Shown here piece after piece: positions 1 to 10,500 of a DNA stretch of 64,000 nt. The notes under the pieces are model-generated. The model was not told the origin of the DNA. It ran no database searches and worked only from the letters and a program-made list of their open reading frames with translations. Source of the stretch: Enoplolaimus lenunculus (lineage: Eukaryota; Nematoda; Enoplea; Enoplida; Thoracostomopsidae). The position numbers were made by a program, and so were the translations under genes. Positions within the stretch are counted from its first letter, which is position 1. Each line of letters starts with the position of its first letter. The DNA lies in contig JASANG010000245.1 of the NCBI GenBank assembly GCA_030248215.1, positions 248,001 through 312,000 on the forward strand. Direction: 5' to 3'.

Positions 1-759
1 ATATATACATGATTTATAACTAATTTGAGCATCAAACATAACGGAATTTCCTGTATTTCTATAACAGAAACGAACATCGATTTTTACTGGAAATGGAAAC
101 GGAAATCCGATTATACCCTGGTTCGCCCTTCGAAGTAGGTATGGCCGTTTCAAATATACAGAAGTAAAATAGAATTGTTCAACTAACTGTGAGCGACAGC
201 ACTAACGATGGCCATTGCTCAATTTGCGGCGAATATATAAAATACAGCTTCGGTATTAAAATTTTGAAATCCAAATCGCCATTTTAGATACAGGAGTTCA
301 AGGTATTATAAAAGGCATATGCCAATTCAATGTAGTTTACAGCTTGAAAAACGGAATATGTGTCATGCCGGAAGTTAGAAGCGAGAACAAGTATAGTAAA
401 TGCTCAATTTGCAAATCTAGCAAATATATGTAAAATGTCAAAAATTTTGCTTTTAGCCTTATTTTTTATAAAATTTCTCAAAATTTTACCAAAAAGTGTC
501 AAACACGCCGGACGATGCCAGTTTTGTACAACAGAAAAATTACACTGTTCTACTGTAGTGACCCGAAAAGAGGGAGGGTAACTACTTAATTCCGCCCGGT
601 CTCGGTTTCACTTAAGCTACAGCTCGGTAATATATTTTGAGCAGCGGCTTCTGCATTATATATTTATATCTGGTTGCATCCTGCAAAATTGTTAGTCAAA
701 TATTGAAACTCATTATACGTGTTTACATTCACAGATTTATCGATTGTAACACGAAAATT

Positions 760-909
760 GGTCCCGATAGGGGACTTAAATAGAGTAAGCTTTAGACTAT
801 TTTTTTGCTTGGTTAGGCTTTAAGCTTAATAGGAATATGCTCATTCTCACGCTTAGGCTTGGGAATATGCTTATAAATACTGTTCCGCCACTGTTCTTTA
901 CATTGGCCA
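760..909. mobile_element. T element (TTAGGC-bearing MITE), worn
   Basis: Carries the T-family interior (AGAGTAAGCTTTAGACT, then GGAATATGCTCATT and TATGCTTATAAATACTGTTC) and the right end CTGTTCTTTACATTGGCC; the left end is degraded. It contains CTTAGGCTT units. Confidence 0.65.
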
Positions 910-1069
910 CAATTTTGAAAATATATGATCTTGGGTCTCAAAGCAAAAATAAACACTTTGACGGACTGCACCCTAACCTACAGGTCTAAAGAACGACTGG
1001 GTTTTAATAACTGATAGATCTGCAAATAGTAGATTTTATGTTTATAAATAAATAGCAAAAAGAAATAAT

Positions 1070-1249
1070 GGCCCATGTATAGAGCAGGGTTGGAACGTTT
1101 TCCTGCGGGACTGTAATTGAGTAAGCTCAAACGGTAGACATTTTTGATTTAGGCTTAAGCTTTAGGCTAATACACTTAGGCTTACACTAAGGCTTTGGCT
1201 TAGAAATATTCTTATTCTACTGTTCCGGCCATGTTCTCTAAAATGGGCC
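1070..1249. mobile_element. T element, C-type ends
   Basis: Inverted ends GGCCCATGTATAGAGCAGG and the complement of CATGTTCTCTAAAATGGGCC surround a core with several TTAGGC-like units. Confidence 0.8.
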
Positions 1250-1552
1250 GCTTTAATTTTATTGTGACAATATTTCCAGTTGTTTTTAAAGCGTTTAATA
1301 TTGCTTTCAAGACCTTACCGTTCACATTGTGCCACTTGCTAAAATTGTCTGTATACAATTCGATTGGCAATTTGATTTTAGTTCCCACAATAATCTTAGC
1401 TGCGTTTAATCTGCTTTAAGTGTTCTTAGCGCTTTGACGTACGTGAAATTTTGAAACATTTTAGTTTACGATTGCAGTATATTTCTTCCTGCTTTTATCG
1501 TTTTTTAGCTTAAGCAGCAAAAGAAACATTGTACATTACCGAAGTACTGACG

Positions 1553-1650
1553 CTGTATACTCTGCAAGAAATGCTGAGTAAAATCGACTCTCTTTGAAAT
1601 AGGCTTTTCAGGACTACCTACACAAACTGCGCCAAATTAGACTCCGCCAG
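1553..1650. mobile_element. S element, left half
   Basis: Matches the left arm of the S palindrome: CTGCAAGAAATGCTGAGTAA, a block like GACTCTCTTTGAAATAGGC, and ACTCCGCCAGA. It runs up to the acceptor of the first recognised PH-gene exon. Confidence 0.6.
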
Positions 1651-4600
1651 ACTTTAAACAACAAAAAATTCACGCGCTGGACCTCGTCCACGACGAATTA
1701 ACGCTACACTTAATTGCTGGTAAATACCGGCAGCGTAGCGCATCTGCAAGTACCGGACAATTGAATCCGGATCCGGTTCTTCAAAGCGGATATTTGATGT
1801 TCCGGCGACGATTTGACGAACCATGGAAACGGCGTATGTTTTGGCTTAAACGTGGAAGCTTAATGTATTCAAAAGCGTACGAGTGTGACTTGACCAAGTG
1901 TCACTGTGTGGATATTAATGGATTTTCGGTATGCAAAAACGGTTTGAGTATGTACATTTAACGAGCTAACATTTCAAAGGTTTCAAAAATTAATCGAATT
2001 AAAATATTTCTATTTGCTGTAATATCGTATTTATGCATGCGCTATAAAACTGTGTCAAATTCGACTCATTCAGATGCACGTTTGACTCTGTCGGAGCCGA
2101 GTTTGATTCAGTGTGTGTAGTCCCGTAGAGCCTATTTCGGAAAGAGTCCATTTGACTCACCAATTTTTGCAGTGTGCGATCCATGCTGAAGTCGGAGGCG
2201 AAGGAATCTGATTCATAGCCTGAGTTAACCAAATTTGGCGAGATCCTGTAAAGCGAATTTAGGCAATAACGTTGAATTTGCTCATTTGTACACTAAAACC
2301 ATTTTGTGCGTTGTTATCAAAAATTGATTGTAAGTTTTGTTTTTGAAACATTCCGGCAACTAATAAAAGTGTTCAAAATTGCACAAAGGTAGCTAACAAG
2401 TCATGAATGTCGAACACAACTTTCATGAAAAGTCGAAAATTTCACTACTGAAATTGCCTGAATAATTTCCGACAAAAATTCTACCAAAGCTGAAGGTTAA
2501 TTTTCTGGCCGCACTGGAGAAACCAGAGCACCGGTTGTAACCTGGGTGGAAAAGCTAATTGCAGGTTGTTCAGTGCGGTGCAACTGAAGACAAATTCGAA
2601 TTGCGATTTGACCCACAAGATAATTCTGTCAAACTACAGCAATCGTCAATAGTGCATCAAACTATCGCACCATTTCATGCACTTTATTTTATGGCTTACA
2701 ACTCTGACATTGCGAAATCTTGGATTACCGCATTCGAAAAACAAGCGACAAACAAATGCTTGGATGGTTCCTCAGAAGAGCAACCGTCAGTTTCGGAAGA
2801 CACACGGACGCTTAAAGGTTGGCCCATTATTACTTTTGCCCGTTGTTAAACTTTTAGGGGCGTTTTCTGGTTTCCCTGTTGTGACTTCAATGGAATATAG
2901 TTTTTAAAGGCTTTAGATAACTTTTTGCTTAGACTTTAAAGTTTTTATATGCTTAGTTTTTAGGCAAAGTAAAGCATTGTTCGAAAAGAATAGCGAAGCG
3001 ATTATTTTATGTTTATTTGGAAAATGTTGCTTTGTTTGATTGTTGCTAAACTATATTTTGTAAACGCTGAACTTTTGAAAATTCACGACATTTTATTTTG
3101 TATTTGATTGGTTGACCGGCGAAGTATATCGCATTTGAAGCAGCAAATCAGAACGATCAGTAAAAAAATTTTAAACGTGTTTAACGCCAACAAAAAGTAC
3201 CAAACTGCCCGTTGAAAATGGTTCAATTCAGCGTTGCTCATAAATTTTGGCGTTAAAATTTGTTTATTAAACAATGAATAGCAAAATATATATGTCTCAG
3301 TAAATAACGAAATTTCGCGTTGTTGACCCGATGTCAAGATTATTTTGTTTCCGTAGCTGGACATATAAACGCGCTTAGACATAAGGTATTTTACTATAGT
3401 TTTGCAAAAAGCAAGATAACCTAGATCATCTGAAGCGCTTATCTCACCACATGAGCTGCCTAAAATGCAACGGTAACCAAAGTAGTTTAAATTAGTGATT
3501 TAATCTTAACTTTGACTATAGGCCGGTCAGTGTCCTATCCGCCGGTACCGTGCACAATACTAATGACCATAATGCATGGTTTACATTAATCTGTGTACGC
3601 GATGTGGACATTCTCACGAGCTATGGACGACGACTTTTGCTATTTCAAAAACAGCAGCTAGCGTTGGTTAAAATTTGAATTTTTCGTTAATTTATATATA
3701 CAAACGACAAAGCCTTGAAAAGGCAAAACCTGTTGTTACTGTAGTTGTGTTTTAAATAAATTTTGAACACTTGTCGTTTAGTGATTCGAAATTCACATTA
3801 GTATATTTTGTATTTCTGCTTCAGAACGAATACTGGACGAACTACGAAACACAAGTCCGCATCAAAGCGCACACTATATTGATTTGATGTTAAGACGTAC
3901 AAGTTTTCATGGAGTCTTGGACGCAAAGCGTGCGATCCGAAAAATATCTCAAATGCGTTGCCGAGAATGGTCGGTTGATGAAATGAGTCCAATATGATTG
4001 AATAGGTTTCCAAAATTATTGCTGTTTCTACGGTTTCAATCGTATTAAATACAGATTAAAATTATTGAGACGAGTTAACCTTCATTTATGAGTTCGGTTT
4101 CATAATTTTGCCAGAGGAATATAACTGCAGTGGCAGCTGGTTGTCCACGTACTTTAACTATGTACCAAGCTGATTCATTGTAAGACGTATTTGTCAGGGT
4201 ACAACCGGAGGTGTGGGATCGGGCACAATTTCTGTCCAAGGTTCCGGCAGAATTCCTGTCAGAGGTTTCGGCAATTTCGGTAGTAAAGTTTTGTACAACT
4301 TTGCAAAATTTATCTGTTCAGCGCGTTTTGTTTTTATGCTTTTTTCACAATTGTCAGGAAAGACACTGATATCGTGTCTAATTTTCGAAAAATGAGCGAA
4401 CATTTTTGCTTGTTTTTTGAATTTGTAAACGTAAAAATTGTAACGCTGTATGTCGGAAAATCTAACAAACATAATACACTCAACATAATATACTCACCAG
4501 GGCTGGCGTTAAGATAGTCGGCCCCCCAGACAGGCCCGGTGAGGCGCCCAATAAAATGTTTTACAACTCCATTTAGCGGGCGCATCCGCCGGCACTGACA

Positions 4601-7042
4601 CTTACGATGTACACCGTGAGAAATAATACCAAATGCATGGATTATTCGTTGAGGTATTAAAATACACATTCAAGAGTGAATGCATAGACAATACAAAATT
4701 GGAAAATGTATCGAGCCGAACAGCGCCAATCAAGTGTATATATGCATCAAAGTATCCTTTTCGTTCGGTGAACCTCAACCTGAAGGCTTTCTTGTATTTT
4801 TTCTAGATTCACCTTTGTGTATTTGTAGTTCAGTTTTAAATGTCCGCTATTTCCAGTTTAAGAATTCATCATATTGTAAACCAAAGACTGCTAGGCCAAT
4901 GTTACTTTAAGGGCCGTAACAGTAAATTAAGCGTATTGCTAAGCCTGCGCCTAAGCCTAAGCGTTGCAAAAATGAGTTCCTAAGCCTAAAGCCTAAGCAA
5001 AAAATGTAATCTAGAATCTAAACCTACTGTTTTATGGACCCACCAGAAAACTGGACGCCCCATCGTAGTTTGCTACTTCGTTGTATATACTCTGTTCAAT
5101 AATGTCAATTTATACTTTTAATTTTTTTGACCTGCATATCGAACAAAGCTTCGAATCTAATTTAGAAATACACGAAACTGACCTAGTTTAGGAACTAGTG
5201 AAATTTTTTGGCAAAACTACAGATGTTTAAGTATTTTCCATCGATTAGGTAATATAGTGTTTTCTAGCTTAGTGACACGGAACGTATGGTCCATGTATAG
5301 AACAGTGCCCTAACAGCAGTATAAGCATATTCCGAAGGCCTAAGCGCAAGAATGAGCCCACTCCTAAGGCTTAAGCCTAAAGCCTAAGCGAAAAAGTTAG
5401 TCTAAAGCTTTAAACTGACTCTATTACAGCCCCGTCGGAACACGATCCGGCCCTGTTCTATACATGGGTCGAGCGTGTGATCGCTTGGGGGGGGATTGAA
5501 AAGAATATATAGCGCTATTTCAGGCTACGGAGGTACCAAAAATACCAAGATAAACCAGTTTTTCTGGTTTTTCTCTCAAGGCGTGGAAAAACAGAAAAAA
5601 GTTTAAAAATACATTACTTTCAGCGGCCAATGTAAAGAAAAGGGTGCGGAGCAGTAATACAAGCATTTCCTAAGCTTAAGCCTAAGCCTAAGCGTAAGAA
5701 TGAGCATATTCCTAAGCCTAAGCCTTAACCTAAGCGTAAGAATGAGCATATTCACAAAGCCTAAGCCTAAGCCAAGCAAAAAATAAGTCTAAAGCTTAAG
5801 CTTACGCTATTGCAGTCCCACAGAAAAACGTTCGTCCCTGATCTTTACATGGGCCAATAAAAGAAATTTGTCAATCGAAGCAATCGGTGAAAAACAGATA
5901 TGTTTATGTAATCGAAGTTGCTAATCGAAAAATTTTACTTTTGTATAAAATAAAAGAATTGATTTTGTCTTCTATGCCGTATACCCTTTATTTAGGACGC
6001 ACCCAACAAAAGATCTTAGTCTTAGGGGCAAACGTTCACAGCCATGCCGAGATATAACAACAATATTACCACCATGACCAAATACACTTTAATAGCAAAT
6101 TATGGCAAAACATTTTGACTGCATCCGCTATTTCATTTGTTGACAATTTTTGAAACCGAAATCTTTGACACCCGATGACTGTTTCTAATGTATTTTAATT
6201 CGGTTTCACGGGTTTGAACGTTTCTACAACTGTATTTTTGTTAAACCAGAATATTTGAAACCACTTTGACTATGCTTTAGGCCGTTTGAAAATTTCAAAA
6301 GCCATGCGAATATTTTGGCTAATATATATCGTTTATTCAGACAGGCTTACAGACATCAAAATATAAACCAGAGAGCGGGTACGTGTACATGGCGCTGTAT
6401 GATGAATATTTCTGGTTTTGCTATGATAATTTTATTCAAATCGGGTTTAACTGGCACAGTATACTGTTTGTGTTTGTGTATCGCATAGTATGATGATACA
6501 TTTGGCACACGTGGATATTACGGATTTCACGAATAAATTTCGCGAATATCCGGTTGTCTTTTATTTTTCTCTCATTGAAGATTTCATCCGATGTATAGAA
6601 CAGGACAAACAGTAGTAAAGCATATACCTAAGCCTAAGCGTAAAATTGAGCTTATATCAAAACCTGTGCCTAACTCTAAGCCTGAGACTAATTAAAAAAA
6701 TACTGTCTTAAACTAATGTTTACTCTATTGTAGTCTGGGGAAAAACGTTCCGCCCTTGATCTTTACATCGGCCAAGATTTCATTGACCAAAAAGTTGTAA
6801 GTTTCTTCAAATATTAAAGCAGGACGCTGTGCCGACAGTTTAGCGACTCAAATGCATCTTTGAAAATAAAGGGAACCGAAACAGATGTTCGCGGTACAGT
6901 AAAACGCGATCCTAAAGGTTTTCGTTTGAAGAAAAATTCCGCCCACAAGGCTCAACAATTTATGTATCATAGCTTGCTGCATGTAAATGCTATTTTATCG
7001 CTATGTGACCAACGATGCACAAGCTATGGTCAAATGGACTAA
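1651..7042 (+). CDS. PH-domain protein, 3' part of gene (5 exons inferred)
   Basis: Exons inferred at 1651-1928, 2565-2817, 3825-3973, 4115-4179 and 6844-7042 (stop TAA 7040-7042). All have AG/GT borders and their phases match (0, 1, 0, 2). The first two encode a pleckstrin-homology fold: SGYLMFRRRFDEPWKRRMFW opens it, the strand GATEDKFELRF follows, and the helix with the usual invariant tryptophan is SDIAKSWITAFEKQ. PH domains usually bind phosphoinositides and place adaptors or GTPase regulators at membranes. The order (helical DLVHDELTLHL, then PH) recalls BAR-PH adaptors such as APPL or ACAP, but no BAR domain is visible and I do not claim the family. Exon 3 is basic (LDAKRAIRKISQMRCREW). 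The last exon is the weakest call; its stop lies in the first bases of a T element. The 5' end is probably outside the window or unrecognised. Confidence 0.5.
1760..2760 (+). other. PH domain encoded across two exons
   Basis: The domain runs from about 1785 to 1928 and from 2565 to about 2750. The splice falls exactly between codons, joining DINGFS to VVQCGATEDK. The seven-strand pattern and the C-terminal helix with W (SDIAKSWITAF) are visible. A long insertion between strands 5 and 7 (KLQQSSIVHQTIAPFHALYF) is unusual but within the range of the fold. Confidence 0.65.
2046..2178. mobile_element. S element, right half
   Basis: TGTGTCAAATTCGACTC through GTGTAGTCCCGTAGAGCC to CAATTTTTGCAGTGTG. 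It lies in the intron inside the PH domain. Confidence 0.6.
3522..3678 (+). other. orphan open frame with exon-like character
   Basis: After a good acceptor (CTATAG at 3516-3521) a frame stays open for 51 codons and ends at TGA 3676-3678. It reads SVLSAGTVHNTNDHNAWF and then LICVRDVDILTSYGRRLLLF, with alternating hydrophobic residues like beta strands. Its entry phase does not fit the neighbouring exons of the PH-domain gene. It may be an alternative exon, a dead duplicate or chance. Confidence 0.25.
4894..5065. mobile_element. T element, B-type ends, right end worn
   Basis: Left end GGCCAATGTTACTTTAAGGG, core of CCTAAG units and the subterminal block AATCTAGAATCTAAACCTAC; the right end has lost the expected AAAGTAACATGGGCC. 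Confidence 0.7.
5288..5470. mobile_element. T element, C-type ends
   Basis: GGTCCATGTATAGAACAGTG at the left and CCCTGTTCTATACATGGGTC at the right form matching inverted ends; the core has CCTAAG units. Confidence 0.8.
5625..5855. mobile_element. T element, A-type ends
   Basis: GGCCAATGTAAAGAAAAGGG and CCTGATCTTTACATGGGCC are the ends. The interior contains two rounds of the AGCATATTCCTAAGCC block. Confidence 0.8.
6589..6773. mobile_element. T element, mixed ends (C-like left, A-like right)
   Basis: The left end reads GATGTATAGAACAGG (C-like) and the right end CTTGATCTTTACATCGGCC (A-like), with the shared core between them. The mismatched ends suggest recombination between subfamilies. Confidence 0.6.
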
Positions 7043-7299
7043 TGTAAAGAACAGGAGCGAAACAGTATTACAAGCATATTCCTAAGCCTAAGGCTAAGCC
7101 TAGAGCCTGAGCCTAAGTGTAAGAATAAGTTTATTCGTAATGCTAAACCTTAGCCTAAGCCAGTGCCTAATAGTAAAAATATGTTCATTCCTAAGCATAA
7201 GCCTAAAGCCTAAACCAAGCAAAAAATTAGTCTAAAGCTTAAGCTTACTCTTTTCTAGTCCCACAGAAAAACGTTCCGCCCCTGATCTTCACATGGACC
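7037..7299. mobile_element. T element, A-type ends
   Basis: GACTAATGTAAAGAACAGGA to CCTGATCTTCACATGGACC, with an enlarged core of three CCTAAG blocks. Its first bases supply the TAA stop of the last inferred exon of the PH-domain gene. Confidence 0.75.
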
Positions 7300-7575
7300 G
7301 TCAAATGAATGATTTAGCGCGTTCTCATAATTTGTTAAACTTTTTGAAAAAAAAATTTCCCTCCCATAGGTGAATCTTTAATACCTGACAAATCCGAATT
7401 CTTCAAAAATTCAAATTTCACTGCTCAAGCGGAATGAGATCAAATGGGATTGCGAGGAGGTCAGATGTGCCAAAAATGTTCCAATTTTTTTGGGCAAACG
7501 TCCGTTGATGGCGAATAACGAAAGATATTTTCTTCCGATGTTTACATTGTTTACAGCATAAATTTATTACTCATC

Positions 7576-10500
7576 ATGTTACCAAATATCATGCTTCAAG
7601 TACTCGTTGTTGTAATCGTTCACAACCCGTTGCTTGCGGCAACAGCCAACAAACGCAGCGTCATTTACAACCGTGCAAAACGTCAGACGCAATCGCCGCC
7701 CGCGGACGTATTCACTTCAACTCCAGCTGCACCTGAAAATTTTCAAAATGCTCCCAGTTCAACTCAACCGACCGTTCAATCGACCACAGCAATTGCCAAC
7801 AGAGCGTCGATGTCTACAATTGCACCAATCGTTGAAAATTCAGCACTTTGGGGCTGTCGGTGGCCTCCTGATTATTTGCATCGGTTGAAATTTTGTTCTC
7901 AATCAGCTGAGCTTGAGTTGAACGCTGGGCATGGCGTGACTGTCGATGATATGGTATTGTACGGATTGTTGAATCGTAAAGTTGTCGACCAGTTTATGCA
8001 AAGTTGTATGCATGAAAACAAATGCCCCGGACAGGTATGTGAGTACCGGTCAGCAACCAGTTGCGCATTATGTGAGTACCAGGGTACTACGGAGGTCTGC
8101 GTCCGGCTCTGGCTCCGGCACAAAATCGGGCTCCAGCTCTTGCCGGAGGTTTCGGGCAATTTCGGTATTAAAATTTTGCAATTATTTGGCAAAATTAATC
8201 TGGTTAGCGCGTTTTGCTTCACTTTTGTTACAATGTTCAGGAAAGAATTTTCCAAATTTCGCAGAAAATTAGCGTAAAACAAATCTACTTAACACCATAT
8301 TACAGATATTGGCTAAAATTAACTAATTAACCATTATTTTTACTACCGATTTCGCGTCACCTCCGGCTCCGGCTCCGGCTTTGGCTCCGGCAAGTTTCGT
8401 TGACCTCCGGCTCCGGTATTTTTCACTTCCGGTTGCACCCTGGTGAGTACCGATCAGCAACCAGTTGCGCATTATTTGTTTGTTTTATTGGGATGTGGGC
8501 AGAGAGCAAGATTTTTACTACCAATTTCGCCTCACCTCCGGCTCCGGCTCCGGCTTTGGCTCCGGCAAGTTTCGTTGACCTCCGGCTCCGGTATTTTTCA
8601 CCTCCGGTTGCGCATTATTGGTTCGTTTTATTGGGATGTGGGCAGCGCGCGAGATGAAAGTTTTCTGGTGCGCTTTTGTGATCGTACAGCCAAATGAAGG
8701 CTGTCAAATAAGCTACACAACCTTGTGCGATGATTTCGAAACTTTAATTTTCCATAATAAATGCTAATTGAAAACAAACCATGTAAAATCACATTGGCAG
8801 TGCCAGAGCAGACAGGGGTGGCGGCTCCCCCCAAACATCAGGGTGGGGCCCCCAAACTCGCGAGCGAAGCGAACGAGAAGCCAAACGAATTTTAAAATTT
8901 CGGCGGTTTTTGTTTCAATTGGTTAGGGTGGGGACCCTTTAAGGGGTAGAGAGGGCCAAATGGGGGCTATGGGGGGCTGCTTTAGCCCTACGGATCAGGA
9001 TGCTGTTGCGCTCTTTAAACCAAATTGCTGGTGACCGCTGTTATAAGTATTCAGCGCATAGATCATGATATTTTATCAGTTAAAGGTTTGACAAGTAATC
9101 AATAGTTTAGAAGGTTCATCTTCCTCAGGCATGTTCGTCAGAGTTCGAAGACACTTCTGTACATTCAATGCATCATATACTGTACCCGAATATTAAGAGT
9201 GGAGTAATATGAGGGGTCCACATTTGAGTCCCAATCAATAAGGTCCGTATCCCTAATGAGAGTCCGTGAGCGGATAGAGTCCCCAAAGTCAAATTTGAGT
9301 CCATAAATGTCAATTATCTTTAATTGTAATGCATAAATGACTCCGGCACCAAATAAAGCTGAGTTCGAAACTTTAAAGCATACTTAAGTTTTGAAAGTAC
9401 ATTCCTATGTGTAACCTTGCATTATCGCTCAAGCTATTCACACAAGACAAATAAACGTTTAATTCAACGGATGGTTTGCAATATCGAATATATATCGGTA
9501 ACGAAGGGCGTCGCATGGTTGGTTAAAAATAAATACCAGTCTTGCTATGTTTGTGCGCACCTACGCCTTGGAAATATGATTTCAGTATAAACTCGACGAT
9601 TTAAAAGCGTTTTTGATATTTTGGTACGAAAACAGTCAAAAGTTAGATTCGTTTCGATCATGTCTTCAACAAAACACTGAGGGTATGGTAAAATTGTGCA
9701 ATCCTGATTCTCAGGTGAGCGTATAAGCTAAGTGGATCCACACAGTGGCTACGGATTACAATTTTTCAAAAACTATCACAGTGTTTGGCTTATGTTTTAG
9801 CATGTAAAATTTTCTTTCGTTTCAATTTAGCCAGTATTATCGCGGTTGTTAGATTCATTAGTTTTCTCGTTTAGGGTAGGTATCACGACAATTCGTTGCC
9901 CGACAACTTGTTATTCGAAATATCGTCGACTCGACAATTCGTCGCTCATCATTATGCTTTTAGGCTTAGGCTTACTATTATACTCAGATGTGTTAATAGG
10001 CCATACGGCACTGTTTGGCGAAAAGTTGTCGGGCGACTAAATGTTCTAGATTCCTTAGGGAAAACCTGTTACAGCAAAAAGACCCAGGGAAGGCTCAGGT
10101 GCCTAAGAAACAATGGAATTTTTTAACCCCGCTAATAAGTCATGTGAACTATTTGAATACTCCACATTAAAACTGTTATGGACCCCGTAGAACTTTGAAT
10201 TGACTACGGCCTGGGTTCGGCTTGCTATAGTGTATATATGTAGATCGACCGCGTGATGTATTGGCAGTATGATTGATTCAAGGACCCATATTCTCAAATG
10301 CATATAGCACCTATCACCAGTTAGTAGTAGCTTTTCAAACTAACAGACTACTGCAATTGCCGATCTCAAAAAAATTTTCACAAAAATAAAGTAAAAATCG
10401 AAAGCAATTAAATGTGCTGAATATCAAACCTCACCATTTTTTGGTTCAAAATTTCCCAGCTCTATCACCAAATGGTAATCGGTGCTACACACATTTGAGA

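Larger units (their letters stand above)
1..1650. other. gene-free stretch upstream of the PH-domain gene
   Basis: I see no exon with convincing splice signals here. The stretch holds two T elements (about 760-909 and 1070-1249) and, at about 1553-1650, half of an S palindrome that runs up to the first recognisable exon of the PH-domain gene. The short open frames in it are in AT-rich DNA and show no domain. Earlier exons of the PH-domain gene may lie upstream of the window. Confidence 0.5.
4185..6843. other. putative intron of the PH-domain gene, repeat-filled
   Basis: It holds an H-type fragment (about 4195-4340), a B-type T element (4894 to about 5065), a C-type T element (5288-5470), an A-type T element (5625-5855) and a degraded T copy (about 6589-6773). 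I see no coding exon between about 5856 and 6588. Confidence 0.4.
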
